Assembly: GCA_023400055.1 (NCBI GenBank)
Contig: JAEXFN010000047.1
Coordinates: forward strand, 1-64,000
From: Bacillota bacterium
GTDB lineage: Bacteria > Bacillota > UBA4882 > UBA8346
Reading direction: 5' to 3'
Length of the DNA stretch: 64,000 nt
Made by a program: the position numbers and the translations under genes. The notes under the pieces were generated by a model, which ran no database searches, was not told the DNA's origin, and was given only the letters and a program-made list of their open reading frames with translations. This document shows positions 18,698-27,043 of this stretch, piece after piece (the first letter of the stretch is position 1; every line of letters begins with the position of its first letter).

Positions 18698-20095
18698 TCA
18701 ACATTGCAGGTCCACGCCCAGTACGCCCTGGATTTTTCCCTTGGCATCAAAGATCGGCAACGCCAGCGTGACGCATGGTTGGCTGGTGATGGCCGAGATG
18801 TACGGGGCCGACCTAAACTCCTGCCCCGCCACGCCGCTGGTAAACCACTCGCGCACCTTGGCGTTGGCGATGCCGGCCGCCGGTATCGAGCAGACGAAGC
18901 GCCCCTTCAGATCATTGACCCAGGCCGCTTCCAGGATGGAATGCTCCGCCAGCAATCCTTTTAAATACTCGGCCACCTTGGCGGGATCCAGTTCCGCCAG
19001 CCAGCCCTGGGCCCGAAGCTCCCGGCGCAGCAGCGCCAGCATCTCAGCCGCTCGCTCTCGGGTCTCCGCCGTAATATCGGTCGTCTCGCCATCCTGCCGG
19101 ATCAGCGGCTGGAGCCCATTGGCGGCCTCATTCAGCCGGACTCCCAATTCGCTGAGCTCGTTCAGCAGATGCTGGTGGCGTTGCAGCCCCTGGTGGGCTT
19201 CCTCCAGCCGGGTCAAAACCGTCTCCGACTTTTCCTGGATCCGGGCCGCCTGTCCCTGGAGGCTCAAAGCCCGGCGCTGCTCGGCGCCGATCTCCTGGTT
19301 GACGGCCGCGCTTTTTTCGACCAACTCCCGGAAACTGTTCTGAATCCTGGCCAGATTTTCCTCGACCATTTCGAAGCGTTCGACCGAAGCGGCCACCTTG
19401 GCGGCGGTCCCTTCCATCTGCCCGTTGACCTGGCGGTTGGCCTTGATGAGCTGATCGATCATCTGCCGAATATGGTTTACCGCGGCTTCACTGTCATCGG
19501 ACAGCCGTTTGACCCGGTCGGCCACGACGTTGAAACCCCGCCCCGCCGCGCCGGCCCGGGCCGCCTCGATGGCGGCGTTGAAAGCCAGCAACTTGGTCTG
19601 GGCCGCGATCTCGGCCACCGCATCCAGGATCCCGGTGATCTGGCCGGACAAATTGTGCAGCTCATTCATCATCTTCACGGTGGTCCGGGCGGACTGGTCG
19701 ATCTGATGGATTTCGGAGACGATCGCCAGGATCTCCGCCAGGCTGTTTTGGAGCACGGCCTCCGAATCCTGCCCGGTCTGCCCCATGGCATTGGCGATGG
19801 TCTTGATCTGGTCCAACCGTCCGACCACCGCCTGAAACTCGCCGGCCATCGCCTGCAGTTCCTGTTGAGTGGCGCGGTTTAAAAGGACCATCTCCCGGGT
19901 GTGGCCGAACACCCGCTCCGAAAAATCCTGGTTTTCCTCAATGCTCACCGCCAGTTGTTGCGCGACCGCCAACACCTGGTTCGAGGCGACTTTCAAACGG
20001 CGGTTATCGATCAGCCGTTTTGCGGCGCTATCCGCTTGACCATCCCCGACGTGAGCGTCACGCCTTTTTTTATTCCATGCGCGGACCGGGTTCAA
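18698..20095 (-). CDS. soluble methyl-accepting chemotaxis protein with C-terminal sensor
   Basis: A 465-residue receptor without membrane segments. The N-terminal two thirds form the MCP signalling coiled coil with a tip reading AEIAAQTKLLAFNAAIEAAR, the site that binds CheA/CheW. The C-terminal about 130 residues look like a single Cache/PDC-type sensor (WVNDLKGRFVCSIP, PIFDAKGKIQGVLGVD). The order is the reverse of classical receptors, but this arrangement is known for cytoplasmic chemoreceptors. The TTG at 20095 (protein begins MNPVRAWNKKRRDA) has GAGGG at 8-nt spacing; the longer frame lacks a site. It may sense a cytoplasmic metabolite. Confidence 0.88.
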   Translation of the reverse strand: MNPVRAWNKKRRDAHVGDGQADSAAKRLIDNRRLKVASNQVLAVAQQLAVSIEENQDFSERVFGHTREMVLLNRATQQELQAMAGEFQAVVGRLDQIKTIANAMGQTGQDSEAVLQNSLAEILAIVSEIHQIDQSARTTVKMMNELHNLSGQITGILDAVAEIAAQTKLLAFNAAIEAARAGAAGRGFNVVADRVKRLSDDSEAAVNHIRQMIDQLIKANRQVNGQMEGTAAKVAASVERFEMVEENLARIQNSFRELVEKSAAVNQEIGAEQRRALSLQGQAARIQEKSETVLTRLEEAHQGLQRHQHLLNELSELGVRLNEAANGLQPLIRQDGETTDITAETRERAAEMLALLRRELRAQGWLAELDPAKVAEYLKGLLAEHSILEAAWVNDLKGRFVCSIPAAGIANAKVREWFTSGVAGQEFRSAPYISAITSQPCVTLALPIFDAKGKIQGVLGVDLQC

Positions 20096-20318
20096 TGGGC
20101 ATACCCTCTTTCCATCCCTGGTTTGATTAACGATTCCGGCAATGGCTTCAGCCACAAAGCCGGTTTCAAAATGGCAACTTTCCGGTTTCGGCGCTCCAAA
20201 TATGATATTTATTTTACTATTTTGACACGATTATCACAAGCGCAGGAAAATAAATGGCCAATAGTTAACATTAAAATGACGTAAATAAAAAAGCTCGCCT
20301 CGGCTTTTCGCTAGCATA

Positions 20319-20465
20319 GTTCAGAGTGTCGACAGAGAAGCGGATTATTCACAGCCGGAAGATCTTTATCCACAAAAGGAAAGACTTGATTCACAAAAGA
20401 CAGATCTGGAATCATCCCAGATCGATCTTTATTAATAAAAGGAAGATCTTAATGATTATCAAGTT
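20319..20465. repeat. degenerate 21-bp tandem array B, left part, with DnaA boxes
   Basis: Seven units in 21-base register from 20319. The best ones (20361, 20424) read GATCTTTAT...AAAAGGAA. Units at 20340 and 20361 contain perfect DnaA boxes TTATTCACA (20345-20353) and TTATCCACA (20366-20374), and the unit at 20382 has a one-mismatch box (20387-20395), so the boxes are spaced exactly 21 bp. The array continues at 20887-20949. Confidence 0.75.
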
Positions 20466-20911
20466 AGCTCCTCATAGGCAACCGGGGCAGAACCGCTTGC
20501 TCAGCGGCTGAGAGAGCTTGTAGTTTCGCAAAAAAGACTGGATCGCGGATTTAAGGGATGAAAAGATTCCACGGGATCGGGAGGAGAGGGTTTTTCCGTG
20601 AAATCATTAAAGCCAGCAATCCGTGATCGGCCCTTTTTATAGAGACTTTTGATTTTGCATTCATAAGGCTGCAAACATTGCCGGCTGTATGAATGCAAAA
20701 TGTTAAGATTCCTTGTCGATTTTGGATGCGGATGATACGTTTTGGGTACAAAAACGATACTTCATGGCCGACTTTTCACGCTATAATATCGATCGTGGAG
20801 TTGTTTTTGGGGAGAGTCCGTCGGTGATACCGACGGACTTCAGTTATTGGTCACCTGCATTGCCCATGACCCGGTTTCCGATGCGGAGCTAACTTGATAA
20901 TCATCAAGATC
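20445..20911. mobile_element. 467-bp MITE-like element with about 46-bp inverted ends
   Basis: The left end 20445-20490 and right end 20866-20911 are imperfect inverted repeats: the outer 25 bases match at 24 positions and the inner 21 at about 16. Units of the 21-bp array resume in the same orientation on both sides, which looks like an insertion into the array. The interior holds a perfect 10-bp hairpin (20816-20838) and no coding frame I can support. No target-site duplication was clear. Confidence 0.5.
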
Positions 20912-20949
20912 TTTATCCACAAAAGATAGATATTTGTAACAAAAGGAAC
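20887..20949. repeat. degenerate 21-bp array B, right part
   Basis: Three units at 20887, 20908 and 20929. The unit at 20908 is nearly identical to that at 20361 and contains TTATCCACA at 20913-20921. The unit at 20887 is also the right end of the inverted-repeat element. Confidence 0.65.
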
Positions 20950-20975
20950 TATGGCGGCGACTGCCATAGTTCCTT
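20939..20975 (-). terminator. terminator of the sugar ABC operon
   Basis: Perfect 13-bp stem, 20943-20955 with 20963-20975, followed on the minus strand by TTTTGTTA. It lies about 55 bases after the small reading frame that follows the second permease gene. Confidence 0.75.
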
Positions 20976-21030
20976 GATTAATAAGAGATCGATCGGCTGT
21001 GGATAAGTGCGGGACTGGAATGGTCCGAGT

Positions 21031-21144
21031 TTATTCCCAGGCGGGCAATTCGGGACGGATCGGCGCGGCTGGCAGGGCGGCGATGACCGGCGCCTTGCTA
21101 TGGCCGGCCGCGAACTCATTCCAGTCGGAGTTGAGCGGCATCAT
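21031..21144 (-). CDS. 37-residue frame coupled to the permease gene
   Basis: The start ATG overlaps the stop of the upstream permease gene (ATGA arrangement, and a second ATG immediately follows), with GGAG at suitable distance. The product begins MMPLNSDWNEF and ends in a Pro/Ala-rich tail. Gene order suggests that a further enzyme gene, for example a glycosidase, once stood here; this could be its truncated start or a genuine small protein. No family is recognised. Confidence 0.4.
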   Translation of the reverse strand: MMPLNSDWNEFAAGHSKAPVIAALPAAPIRPELPAWE

Positions 21145-21989
21145 TCCTTCACTCCTCCGCCGGTCATGCCCATGACGATGTATTTCTGGAAAATCAACGT
21201 AATCAGCACCGGCGGGAGCGAGGCGATCACGCCCCCGGTGGCGATCATCCCGTAATCGATGGAGTTCTTGCCGCTGAATTCGGCGATGGCCACCGGCATG
21301 GTCTTGGCGCTCAGCGTGGAGGTAAAGATCAGCGAGAAGAAAAACTCGTCCCAGGCGACCAGAAAAGCCAGGATGGCGGTAGCGATGATTCCCGGCCGCG
21401 CTATCGGGACAAACACGTGCCAGAAAGTCTGGAAGCGGTTGCAACCGTCGATGGCCGCCGCATCTTCGAACGATTTGGCGATCGAACGGAAATAACTCTG
21501 CATCACCCAGACGATGAAGGGGATGGCCATCGACAGATACAGCAGCACCAGGGTCAGCTTGGAATCGAGCAGATGAAACTGGTTCAGGATCACATACAGG
21601 GGCATCACGATGACCACCGGCGGCATCATGAAGGTGAACAGGATCAGATACATGATCTTATCGCGAAACATAAACCGCAACCGGGCAAAGGCGTAAGAGG
21701 CCATGGTCCCGGCGACCAGGCCGATCACCGTCACCAGTCCCGCTACGATCAGACTGTTGCCCATCGCGAATTTAAAGGTATTGGCCGTATCGTTCTGGGG
21801 ATTAAAAAAGATATCGAGATACCGCTGGAAGGTAATCTCCTTCGGGAACAGGTTGAACGGCACGGTAATCAGGTCGCGTTGGTAAAAGATACTGGAGATA
21901 ATCAGCCACAGGAAAGGGGCCAGCGTTCCGAAGGTCACCAGCAACGCCGAGGCATATTGCACGAACATGAACCGTTTGCTTTTAATCAT
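21141..21989 (-). CDS. sugar ABC transporter permease (MalG/UgpE type)
   Basis: A 282-residue inner membrane permease with six helices. The cytoplasmic EAA loop that docks on the ATPase reads FEDAAAIDGCNRFQTFW. The N-terminal part carries the family pattern around LAPFLWLIISS. The ATG at 21989 follows GTGAGG at 9 nt; in-frame GTG/ATG starts a few codons earlier are possible. It overlaps the first permease gene by 8 bp. No ATPase gene is in this operon, so the importer probably shares a MsmK-type ATPase encoded elsewhere, as is usual for CUT1 systems of Bacillota. Confidence 0.92.
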   Translation of the reverse strand: MIKSKRFMFVQYASALLVTFGTLAPFLWLIISSIFYQRDLITVPFNLFPKEITFQRYLDIFFNPQNDTANTFKFAMGNSLIVAGLVTVIGLVAGTMASYAFARLRFMFRDKIMYLILFTFMMPPVVIVMPLYVILNQFHLLDSKLTLVLLYLSMAIPFIVWVMQSYFRSIAKSFEDAAAIDGCNRFQTFWHVFVPIARPGIIATAILAFLVAWDEFFFSLIFTSTLSAKTMPVAIAEFSGKNSIDYGMIATGGVIASLPPVLITLIFQKYIVMGMTGGGVKE

Positions 21990-22923
21990 AGGCCTCATCC
22001 TCACTCTTCATGGCTTTGACATAGACGAAGGTAAAGATCACCACGATGATGGCGATTAAATAGGCGATCGTGGCGGCGATGGAGTATTGCAGATTGGTGA
22101 AGGCTTTCAGATAAGCCTCATAGGTCAGCACCATGGTGCCATTGGCCGGTCCGCCCCGGGTGATCGCGTAAAAGATGTCGAAGGCTTTGAACTTCTCCAT
22201 GGTCCGCATCACCACCACCACCAGCAAGGTCGGCTTCAAATAGGGCAGCGTCAACACGAAAAAGCGCCGGAAAACCCCCGCTCCGTCCACCATGGCCGCC
22301 TCGTAGCTGGATTTGTTGGTCATCTGCAGCGCGGCCAGGAAAAACAGCACCGCCAGCGGAGTCATCTTCCAAACATCGGCGATGATGACCATATTCATCG
22401 CTTGCAGCGGGTCGCTGAGCCAGGACTGATACTCCTTGATCAGATGCAAATGCGTTAGCAGCGCGTTAAGCGCTCCGTACTCGGGATGGTAGATCCATTT
22501 CCACATCGCTCCGGAGACGATCCCCGGAATGGCCCACGGCAGAATGATGATGGTCCGCAAAAAAGCGACGCCGTGAAATTTGGTGTTTAAGAGCAACGCC
22601 ACCAGTAAGCCGATGACCGTTTCCAGGATCAGCGACACCACCGTGAAATAAACCGTTCGCCCCAACGATTCCCAGAATTCCGTCGAACCCAGCACGGTCA
22701 GATAGTTGGCCAATCCGACAAATTGGCCTTTGTTGACCGATATCAGCTCCATGTTCTGCAATGTGTATACGAAAGTCGTGACGAGCGGCGAAATAATGAT
22801 TCCGAACACGATCACCAGCGCCGGGGCGATCATCAACAGCGCAAACCTTTGATTGGACCATTCCTTGGGGTTGCCGAAGATCTCGGCCCACTGCCACTTC
22901 GTTCCGGGAGTCGCTTTCCTCAT
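21982..22923 (-). CDS. sugar ABC transporter permease (MalF/UgpA type)
   Basis: A 313-residue permease, partner of the MalG-type protein. Six membrane segments after a cytoplasmic N-terminus; the EAA loop reads YEAAMVDGAGVFRRFF. Length and pattern match CUT1 permeases without the long periplasmic loop of enterobacterial MalF. It lies 78 bp after the binding-protein gene, with a hairpin between them that may lower its expression relative to the binding protein. Confidence 0.92.
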   Translation of the reverse strand: MRKATPGTKWQWAEIFGNPKEWSNQRFALLMIAPALVIVFGIIISPLVTTFVYTLQNMELISVNKGQFVGLANYLTVLGSTEFWESLGRTVYFTVVSLILETVIGLLVALLLNTKFHGVAFLRTIIILPWAIPGIVSGAMWKWIYHPEYGALNALLTHLHLIKEYQSWLSDPLQAMNMVIIADVWKMTPLAVLFFLAALQMTNKSSYEAAMVDGAGVFRRFFVLTLPYLKPTLLVVVVMRTMEKFKAFDIFYAITRGGPANGTMVLTYEAYLKAFTNLQYSIAATIAYLIAIIVVIFTFVYVKAMKSEDEAYD

Positions 22924-22977
22924 TTCAACACCTACTTTACCAGTTGCTTTCTTGCAAAATGTTATATTGCTGAAGAT

Positions 22978-23003
22978 GAATAGGGGGATGAACCCCCCTA
23001 TTC
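22978..23003 (-). terminator. intercistronic hairpin after the binding-protein gene
   Basis: A perfect 10-bp G/C-block stem, 22978-22987 with 22994-23003, overlapping the stop codon of the binding protein and lacking a strong T-tract on the minus strand. It may stabilise the upstream message or partly terminate, giving more binding protein than permease. Confidence 0.6.
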
Positions 23004-24252
23004 ATTTCTTGCCGGCCAAACCCACGGCGACTGCTTGGGCTTCCTTCAGCGCGGCAGTGCTGGTTTTCTTTCCAAGCAACACTTCCTGAATCAAGACTTG
23101 CAACTTGGTGGAAAAATCGCTGTAGTACGGAACCTGGGGCCGGTTGACGAAGTAGTTATATTGCACCTTGGCAACCTTGGCGATCTCCGGATTGGAGGCG
23201 ATCACCTTCGGATCGTCGTAGAGCGATTGCCAGATCGGCAACGCGTTCTGACAATATTTTTGTTGGAACGATTTGGAGGATAAGAATTGAATGTACTGCC
23301 AGGCTTCTTTCGGATGCTTGCTGCCGGCGGAGATCGACAGCGGCTGGCCGCCGTTCACCGTAGCGCTGACCACTTTGCCGGAACCGGGGATGATGGCTAC
23401 GCCCACGTCCTGGCTGACCTTGGACTGGGTGGGGTCTTTGGCGAAGGCATAGGCGAAGGTCCAGTTGATGGCGAATGCCGCGTTACCGGCCGCGAAAGAG
23501 TTCTTGACGTCGTCTTCCAGGAATTCGGTGGATTTGGGATTGGAGATCCCGCTCTTGATGGAATTGTACATGAAATCCAGGGCTTTCTTATTGCCCGCGG
23601 CCGTCAGTTGCGGTTTGCCGTTTTTGTCGAACATGCTGCCGCCGAAGGCGCACGAGAGCGTGGTGTAGTCGCAGATCAAGGCTTCCGCTTGGGCCCAGCT
23701 CCAGGCGATCGGATATTGGACCAGACCTTTTTCTTTGATCACTTTCGCCTGGTTCAACAGTTCCTCCCAGGTCTTCGGCGGAGCGGTGAAACCGGCGCTT
23801 TGCAACATCTTTTTGTTATAGAATAAGTATTTGCAATCGTTCAGCCACGGCATGCCATAGAGCTTTCCTTTATACATTCCGGCGCTTAAGGCTCCCGGGA
23901 AGATATCCTTGACCGCTGCGGCGGAAAGTTTGGGCATTTCGCGGACGATGCCGGCCTGAGCAAATTTCGGGGTGAAGGGGCCGTCGCTCAGCACCACGTC
24001 GTAACTGCCGGAAGAAGCCGAAGTAATGATCTTTTGCTCCAGTTCCTCATAGGCCACGAACGTAAGTTGTACCTTGATATTGGGGTTTTGCTTCTCGAAT
24101 TCTTTGGTGCCGGCAGCCGTATCTTCCTCGCTATAACCGGCTTGCTTCATGAACAGGGCGTTGATGGTCACTTTCTCCTCGCCAAATGCGACACTGCCGA
24201 GGACCAAGACTGCCAACATACACAAAACCAGGATGACGCGTACGCTTTTCAT
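23002..24252 (-). CDS. sugar ABC transporter substrate-binding protein (family 1)
   Basis: A 416-residue exported solute-binding protein. The signal peptide (about 1-24) ends at SVAFGEE and has no lipobox cysteine, so the protein may be free in a periplasm, which fits a diderm cell. The mature part shows family-1 landmarks: a VDVVLSDGPF-like hinge segment (YDVVLSDGPFTPKFA), LYGMPWLNDCKYLFYNKK and WAFLAFLSS-type WQYIQFLSSKSFQQ near the end. The sugar cannot be named; the ROK kinase and ROK repressor next door point to a glucose- or glucosamine-like hexose or an oligosaccharide. Confidence 0.92.
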   Translation of the reverse strand: MKSVRVILVLCMLAVLVLGSVAFGEEKVTINALFMKQAGYSEEDTAAGTKEFEKQNPNIKVQLTFVAYEELEQKIITSASSGSYDVVLSDGPFTPKFAQAGIVREMPKLSAAAVKDIFPGALSAGMYKGKLYGMPWLNDCKYLFYNKKMLQSAGFTAPPKTWEELLNQAKVIKEKGLVQYPIAWSWAQAEALICDYTTLSCAFGGSMFDKNGKPQLTAAGNKKALDFMYNSIKSGISNPKSTEFLEDDVKNSFAAGNAAFAINWTFAYAFAKDPTQSKVSQDVGVAIIPGSGKVVSATVNGGQPLSISAGSKHPKEAWQYIQFLSSKSFQQKYCQNALPIWQSLYDDPKVIASNPEIAKVAKVQYNYFVNRPQVPYYSDFSTKLQVLIQEVLLGKKTSTAALKEAQAVAVGLAGKK

Positions 24253-24333
24253 TGAAATCCTCCTCCATTCGACTTTTTTATTGGGAATGCTTTAAATCTC
24301 GACTTCAACCCTCCTTTCCATCGCCTGAATGCT

Positions 24334-25284
24334 TTATAACGCTGGCTTCATCCGATTTTCACGAAGCCCCGACTGGGACTGAACTTTTTGAAATGCGTAG
24401 GCCGCCCCGCCGACCGCGCCGGCCGCCCCGCCCAGCCGGGCCAGGACGATCTCGACGGCAAACGGGGAGAATTGGGCGACATAGTTGCGGATCGGCTGGA
24501 GGATGCAGTCCATCGATTCGGAGACGCCGCCGCCGATGATCACTTTCTCGGGATTCAAGAGGCTAACCACGTTGGCCACCGTCACCGACAGATCGAGAAT
24601 AAACTCCTCCATAATCCACTTTACCGTGGGATTGCCCCGGCGGTATTCTTGAAAAAGCTCCCTGGGGGTCAATCCCAGCGGCTTGACCTTTTCGGCCAGG
24701 GCCGAACCGGACGTTTTGCTTTCAAAGACGCCAAACTCCTGGCAGGAATAATTGCGCAGCCCGTTTTGGAGGTCGGCTTTCTCCAGAAAATAGCCGATTT
24801 CGCCGGCTCCGAAACGATGCCCCTCGATCAATGAGCCATTGGCGATGATCGCGCCCCCGACGCCCGTGCCGAGCGCGATATAAAACAAATTATCGGAGCG
24901 TTGGCCGTTGCCCAGCCAGCGCTCGCCGAGCGCCGACAGGTTGACGTCGTTATTGATGAAACTCGGGAAAGGGAAATGCTCATCGAACAGTTCCTCCAGG
25001 TTCAGGTTTTGCCATTTCAACGAGGGGACATCGATCACCAGCCCCCTGCGGCTGTCGACATTTCCGGGGACCCCGACGCCCATCGCCGCGATCTGCTGGA
25101 TCTGCACGCCCGCCCTGCGCAAAGTATCCTCTATAATGGCGATGATCGCCGCTGGTTCGCGGGGCGTCTCGATTTTATCCTGAAAAATGATCTTACCTTG
25201 CTGATCGGCCAGCACAATCATTACTTTGGTCCCGCCGATATCTACTCCCAAGCCATACTGGGCTTCCAATGCTGTTATCTTCAT
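24334..25284 (-). CDS. ROK family sugar kinase (glucokinase-like)
   Basis: A 316-residue ROK protein without a DNA-binding domain. The ATP phosphate motif is GVDIGGTK (about 11-18), followed by GVPGNVD, the catalytic-Asp segment FINNDVNLSALGE and EGHRFGAGEIGY. The CxCGxxGCxE zinc loop common in ROK glucokinases is absent. The ATG at 25284 has AAGGGTG just upstream. It precedes the binding-protein gene by 81 bp, so kinase, binding protein and permeases likely form one operon that imports and phosphorylates a hexose. Confidence 0.88.
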   Translation of the reverse strand: MKITALEAQYGLGVDIGGTKVMIVLADQQGKIIFQDKIETPREPAAIIAIIEDTLRRAGVQIQQIAAMGVGVPGNVDSRRGLVIDVPSLKWQNLNLEELFDEHFPFPSFINNDVNLSALGERWLGNGQRSDNLFYIALGTGVGGAIIANGSLIEGHRFGAGEIGYFLEKADLQNGLRNYSCQEFGVFESKTSGSALAEKVKPLGLTPRELFQEYRRGNPTVKWIMEEFILDLSVTVANVVSLLNPEKVIIGGGVSESMDCILQPIRNYVAQFSPFAVEIVLARLGGAAGAVGGAAYAFQKVQSQSGLRENRMKPAL

Positions 25285-25330
25285 GCACCCTTCCTCGATA
25301 CGATTTGAAAATTTTTCAGTACTAATCAAG

Positions 25331-25351
25331 TTAGTTAAGTTAATTAAGTTT
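25331..25351. promoter_or_regulatory. candidate ROK-repressor operator
   Basis: TTAAGTTAATTAAGTTT lies in the short gap upstream of the kinase gene. Its segment TTAATTAAGTTT (25340-25351) is the exact reverse complement of AAACTTAATTAA at 26661-26672, upstream of the repressor gene. An AT-rich shared element in both promoter gaps suggests a repressor site. Confidence 0.5.
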
Positions 25352-25365
25352 CGATCGGCAAAAAA

Positions 25366-26577
25366 TCATTTCAAGTTTAAAATATTTCCCTGGACGTATT
25401 CCAGCCCCGCGGCAAACGCGCCGTACAGTACCGGCTGTTCTAATGAGGAATACGCCACTTTAACGCCCAACGGCGCCAGTTTGCCGGCCATCTCGTTCAA
25501 TGGTTTCAAAAAGTCATATCCCAACCGGGTCAACTGCCCGCCCAGGATCAACAGCTCCAAATCAAGCAGGATGCCGATATTCGTCAGCGTGATTCCCAGC
25601 TGGTGCTGGATGCGTTCCATTTCCCCCAGGATATAAGGATCCTCCAGACTGACGGCGGCCTTGATCACCCGCAGATCGACCCGCTCCGGATCGCCCTGGA
25701 TCAAGTCGTTAATCCGCGAAGCGCATCCCGCCCGCAAATCGTTTTGCACTTTATCAAGCAATCCCGGCAGGCCGACCCTGGACTCCAACGGCCCAAAGCT
25801 TTCATGGTTAAACTCCAAGTCAGCGACTTCCGAAGCGAGGTAGCCAATCTCACCGGCGGCAAACCGGGAGCCTTCGTAAAGCTGGTGATCCATGATTAAG
25901 CCGGCCCCCACGCCCATATCGATGCTGACGTAAACCAAATTGCGAAACTCGCGGCCCAGGCCGTAGCGGGATTCTCCCAGGGCCGCCAAGTTAATGTCAT
26001 TCTTGATGATCACCTTGGCCTTGAACTTCTTTTGCAACTCTTCTTGCAGATTGATCTCACCCCAGGCGTAGACCCATAACGGCAACAGAATCATCCGGCC
26101 GGTGGCTTCATTGACGACTCCCGGGAAACCGACCACGATCGTTAGCAACTGTTTCAAACCGAGTTGATGCTCGGCAAAAATGGCGAGGATGTTTTCGATG
26201 ATGATGTCGAGGATCGCTTGGCCGCTTTTTGGGTTGGCGATATCGATCTGGCGGAGCTCGATGATCTCCGGCTTCAGGTTGCTGAGCGCGATCTTCAAGT
26301 CCTGGCCGCTGAGATCGACGCCGATGATGTAACCGTAACGATAGTTAAAATCCAGCAGAATCGGACGCCGGCCGCCGGCGGAATCGCCTTCGCCGATCTC
26401 CAGCAGCAGCTTTTTCTGAAGCAATTGGTTGATATTATTGGAAACGCTGGGCGCGCTGAGTTTCAGCAGCTTGGCCAGATCGGCCCGGGAAGTCGCTCCC
26501 CGCTCGATCAAGGTATCGATAATGAACTTCTGATTATTCTCCTTGATCATCAACTGATTGCCAGCCGTTCTTTTCAA
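25366..26577 (-). CDS. ROK family transcriptional repressor (NagC/XylR type)
   Basis: A 403-residue regulator: an N-terminal winged helix-turn-helix (about 10-65; RADLAKLLKLSAPSVSNNINQLL) joined to a ROK sugar-binding domain (IGVDLSGQDLKIALSNL, IIKNDINLAALGE, EGSRFAAGEIGY). The zinc-loop cysteines are missing here too. The TTG at 26577 is set by AGGAGG at about 7 nt; the frame to 26604 would place that site inside the gene. It is encoded just upstream of the kinase-ABC operon and very likely controls it, releasing DNA on binding the sugar. Confidence 0.9.
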   Translation of the reverse strand: MKRTAGNQLMIKENNQKFIIDTLIERGATSRADLAKLLKLSAPSVSNNINQLLQKKLLLEIGEGDSAGGRRPILLDFNYRYGYIIGVDLSGQDLKIALSNLKPEIIELRQIDIANPKSGQAILDIIIENILAIFAEHQLGLKQLLTIVVGFPGVVNEATGRMILLPLWVYAWGEINLQEELQKKFKAKVIIKNDINLAALGESRYGLGREFRNLVYVSIDMGVGAGLIMDHQLYEGSRFAAGEIGYLASEVADLEFNHESFGPLESRVGLPGLLDKVQNDLRAGCASRINDLIQGDPERVDLRVIKAAVSLEDPYILGEMERIQHQLGITLTNIGILLDLELLILGGQLTRLGYDFLKPLNEMAGKLAPLGVKVAYSSLEQPVLYGAFAAGLEYVQGNILNLK

Positions 26578-26660
26578 ACGTTTCCCTCCTGGAAGACTGC
26601 GCATGTTCTGTCTTCAAGACCAATCTTATGTACTGCGGGTTAGCGGATTGTGTATACATT

Positions 26661-26680
26661 AAACTTAATTAATTATATTA
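26661..26680. promoter_or_regulatory. candidate operator upstream of the ROK repressor gene
   Basis: AAACTTAATTAATTATATTA, sharing 12 bases in inverted orientation with the site at 25340-25351. The position 84 bases before the start suggests autoregulation. Confidence 0.5.
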
Positions 26681-26814
26681 AGAAAGTCATTTCGACAACC
26701 TTTCTGAAACTCCTGCTGTCTTTTTTTATTTTTTGTATTTAGATTGACTGTTGGACAAGGGAAGAGACTTTAAAATAAATATTAAGATAACTCAAGTAAA
26801 AGCTGGAAAGGAGG

Positions 26815-26962
26815 GAATGAACTCACCCATCTAGCTTCCCTCTCTTTTGCGGAAAGAGAGGGAAGAAAGGCTGGTTCAAAGCAAGGCAGCAAATGAGCTT
26901 AGCGGCGGAGGATCCGGGTTACCCTCTCTTTCACAAAAGAGAGGGCGAGGGTGAGTTCCACT
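26815..26962. repeat. large inverted-repeat element, MITE/REP-like
   Basis: GAACTCACCC (26819-26828) and its complement (26949-26958) bracket about 130 bases. Next to each end is a perfect hairpin built from CCCTCTCTTT and AAAGAGAGGG, so each arm is itself a stem-loop and the two arms are complementary. No coding frame. The rest of 26681-27043 shows nothing else I can support. Confidence 0.65.
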
Positions 26963-27043
26963 CCCCACCAGAAAGCCCTGGTCTAACCTTACTATCTTTG
27001 CTGATTCACCTTTATACCATAAAGTTTAGCGGAAGAAGTTCCT

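Larger units (their letters stand above)
20345..21006. promoter_or_regulatory. DnaA-box cluster
   Basis: Four exact matches to TTATNCACA: 20345-20353, 20366-20374 and 20913-20921 on the plus strand, and 20998-21006 on the minus strand (TGTGGATAA). A near match lies at 20387-20395. All are intergenic, between the soluble chemoreceptor and the sugar operon. No dnaA, dnaN, gyrB or parAB gene is in the window, so a DnaA-titration or regulatory cluster is more likely than oriC. Confidence 0.5.

Noticed and set aside
20319..21006. Replication origin
   Set aside because: DnaA boxes are present, but there is no dnaA/dnaN neighbourhood or clear AT-rich unwinding element. Kept only as a DnaA-box cluster.
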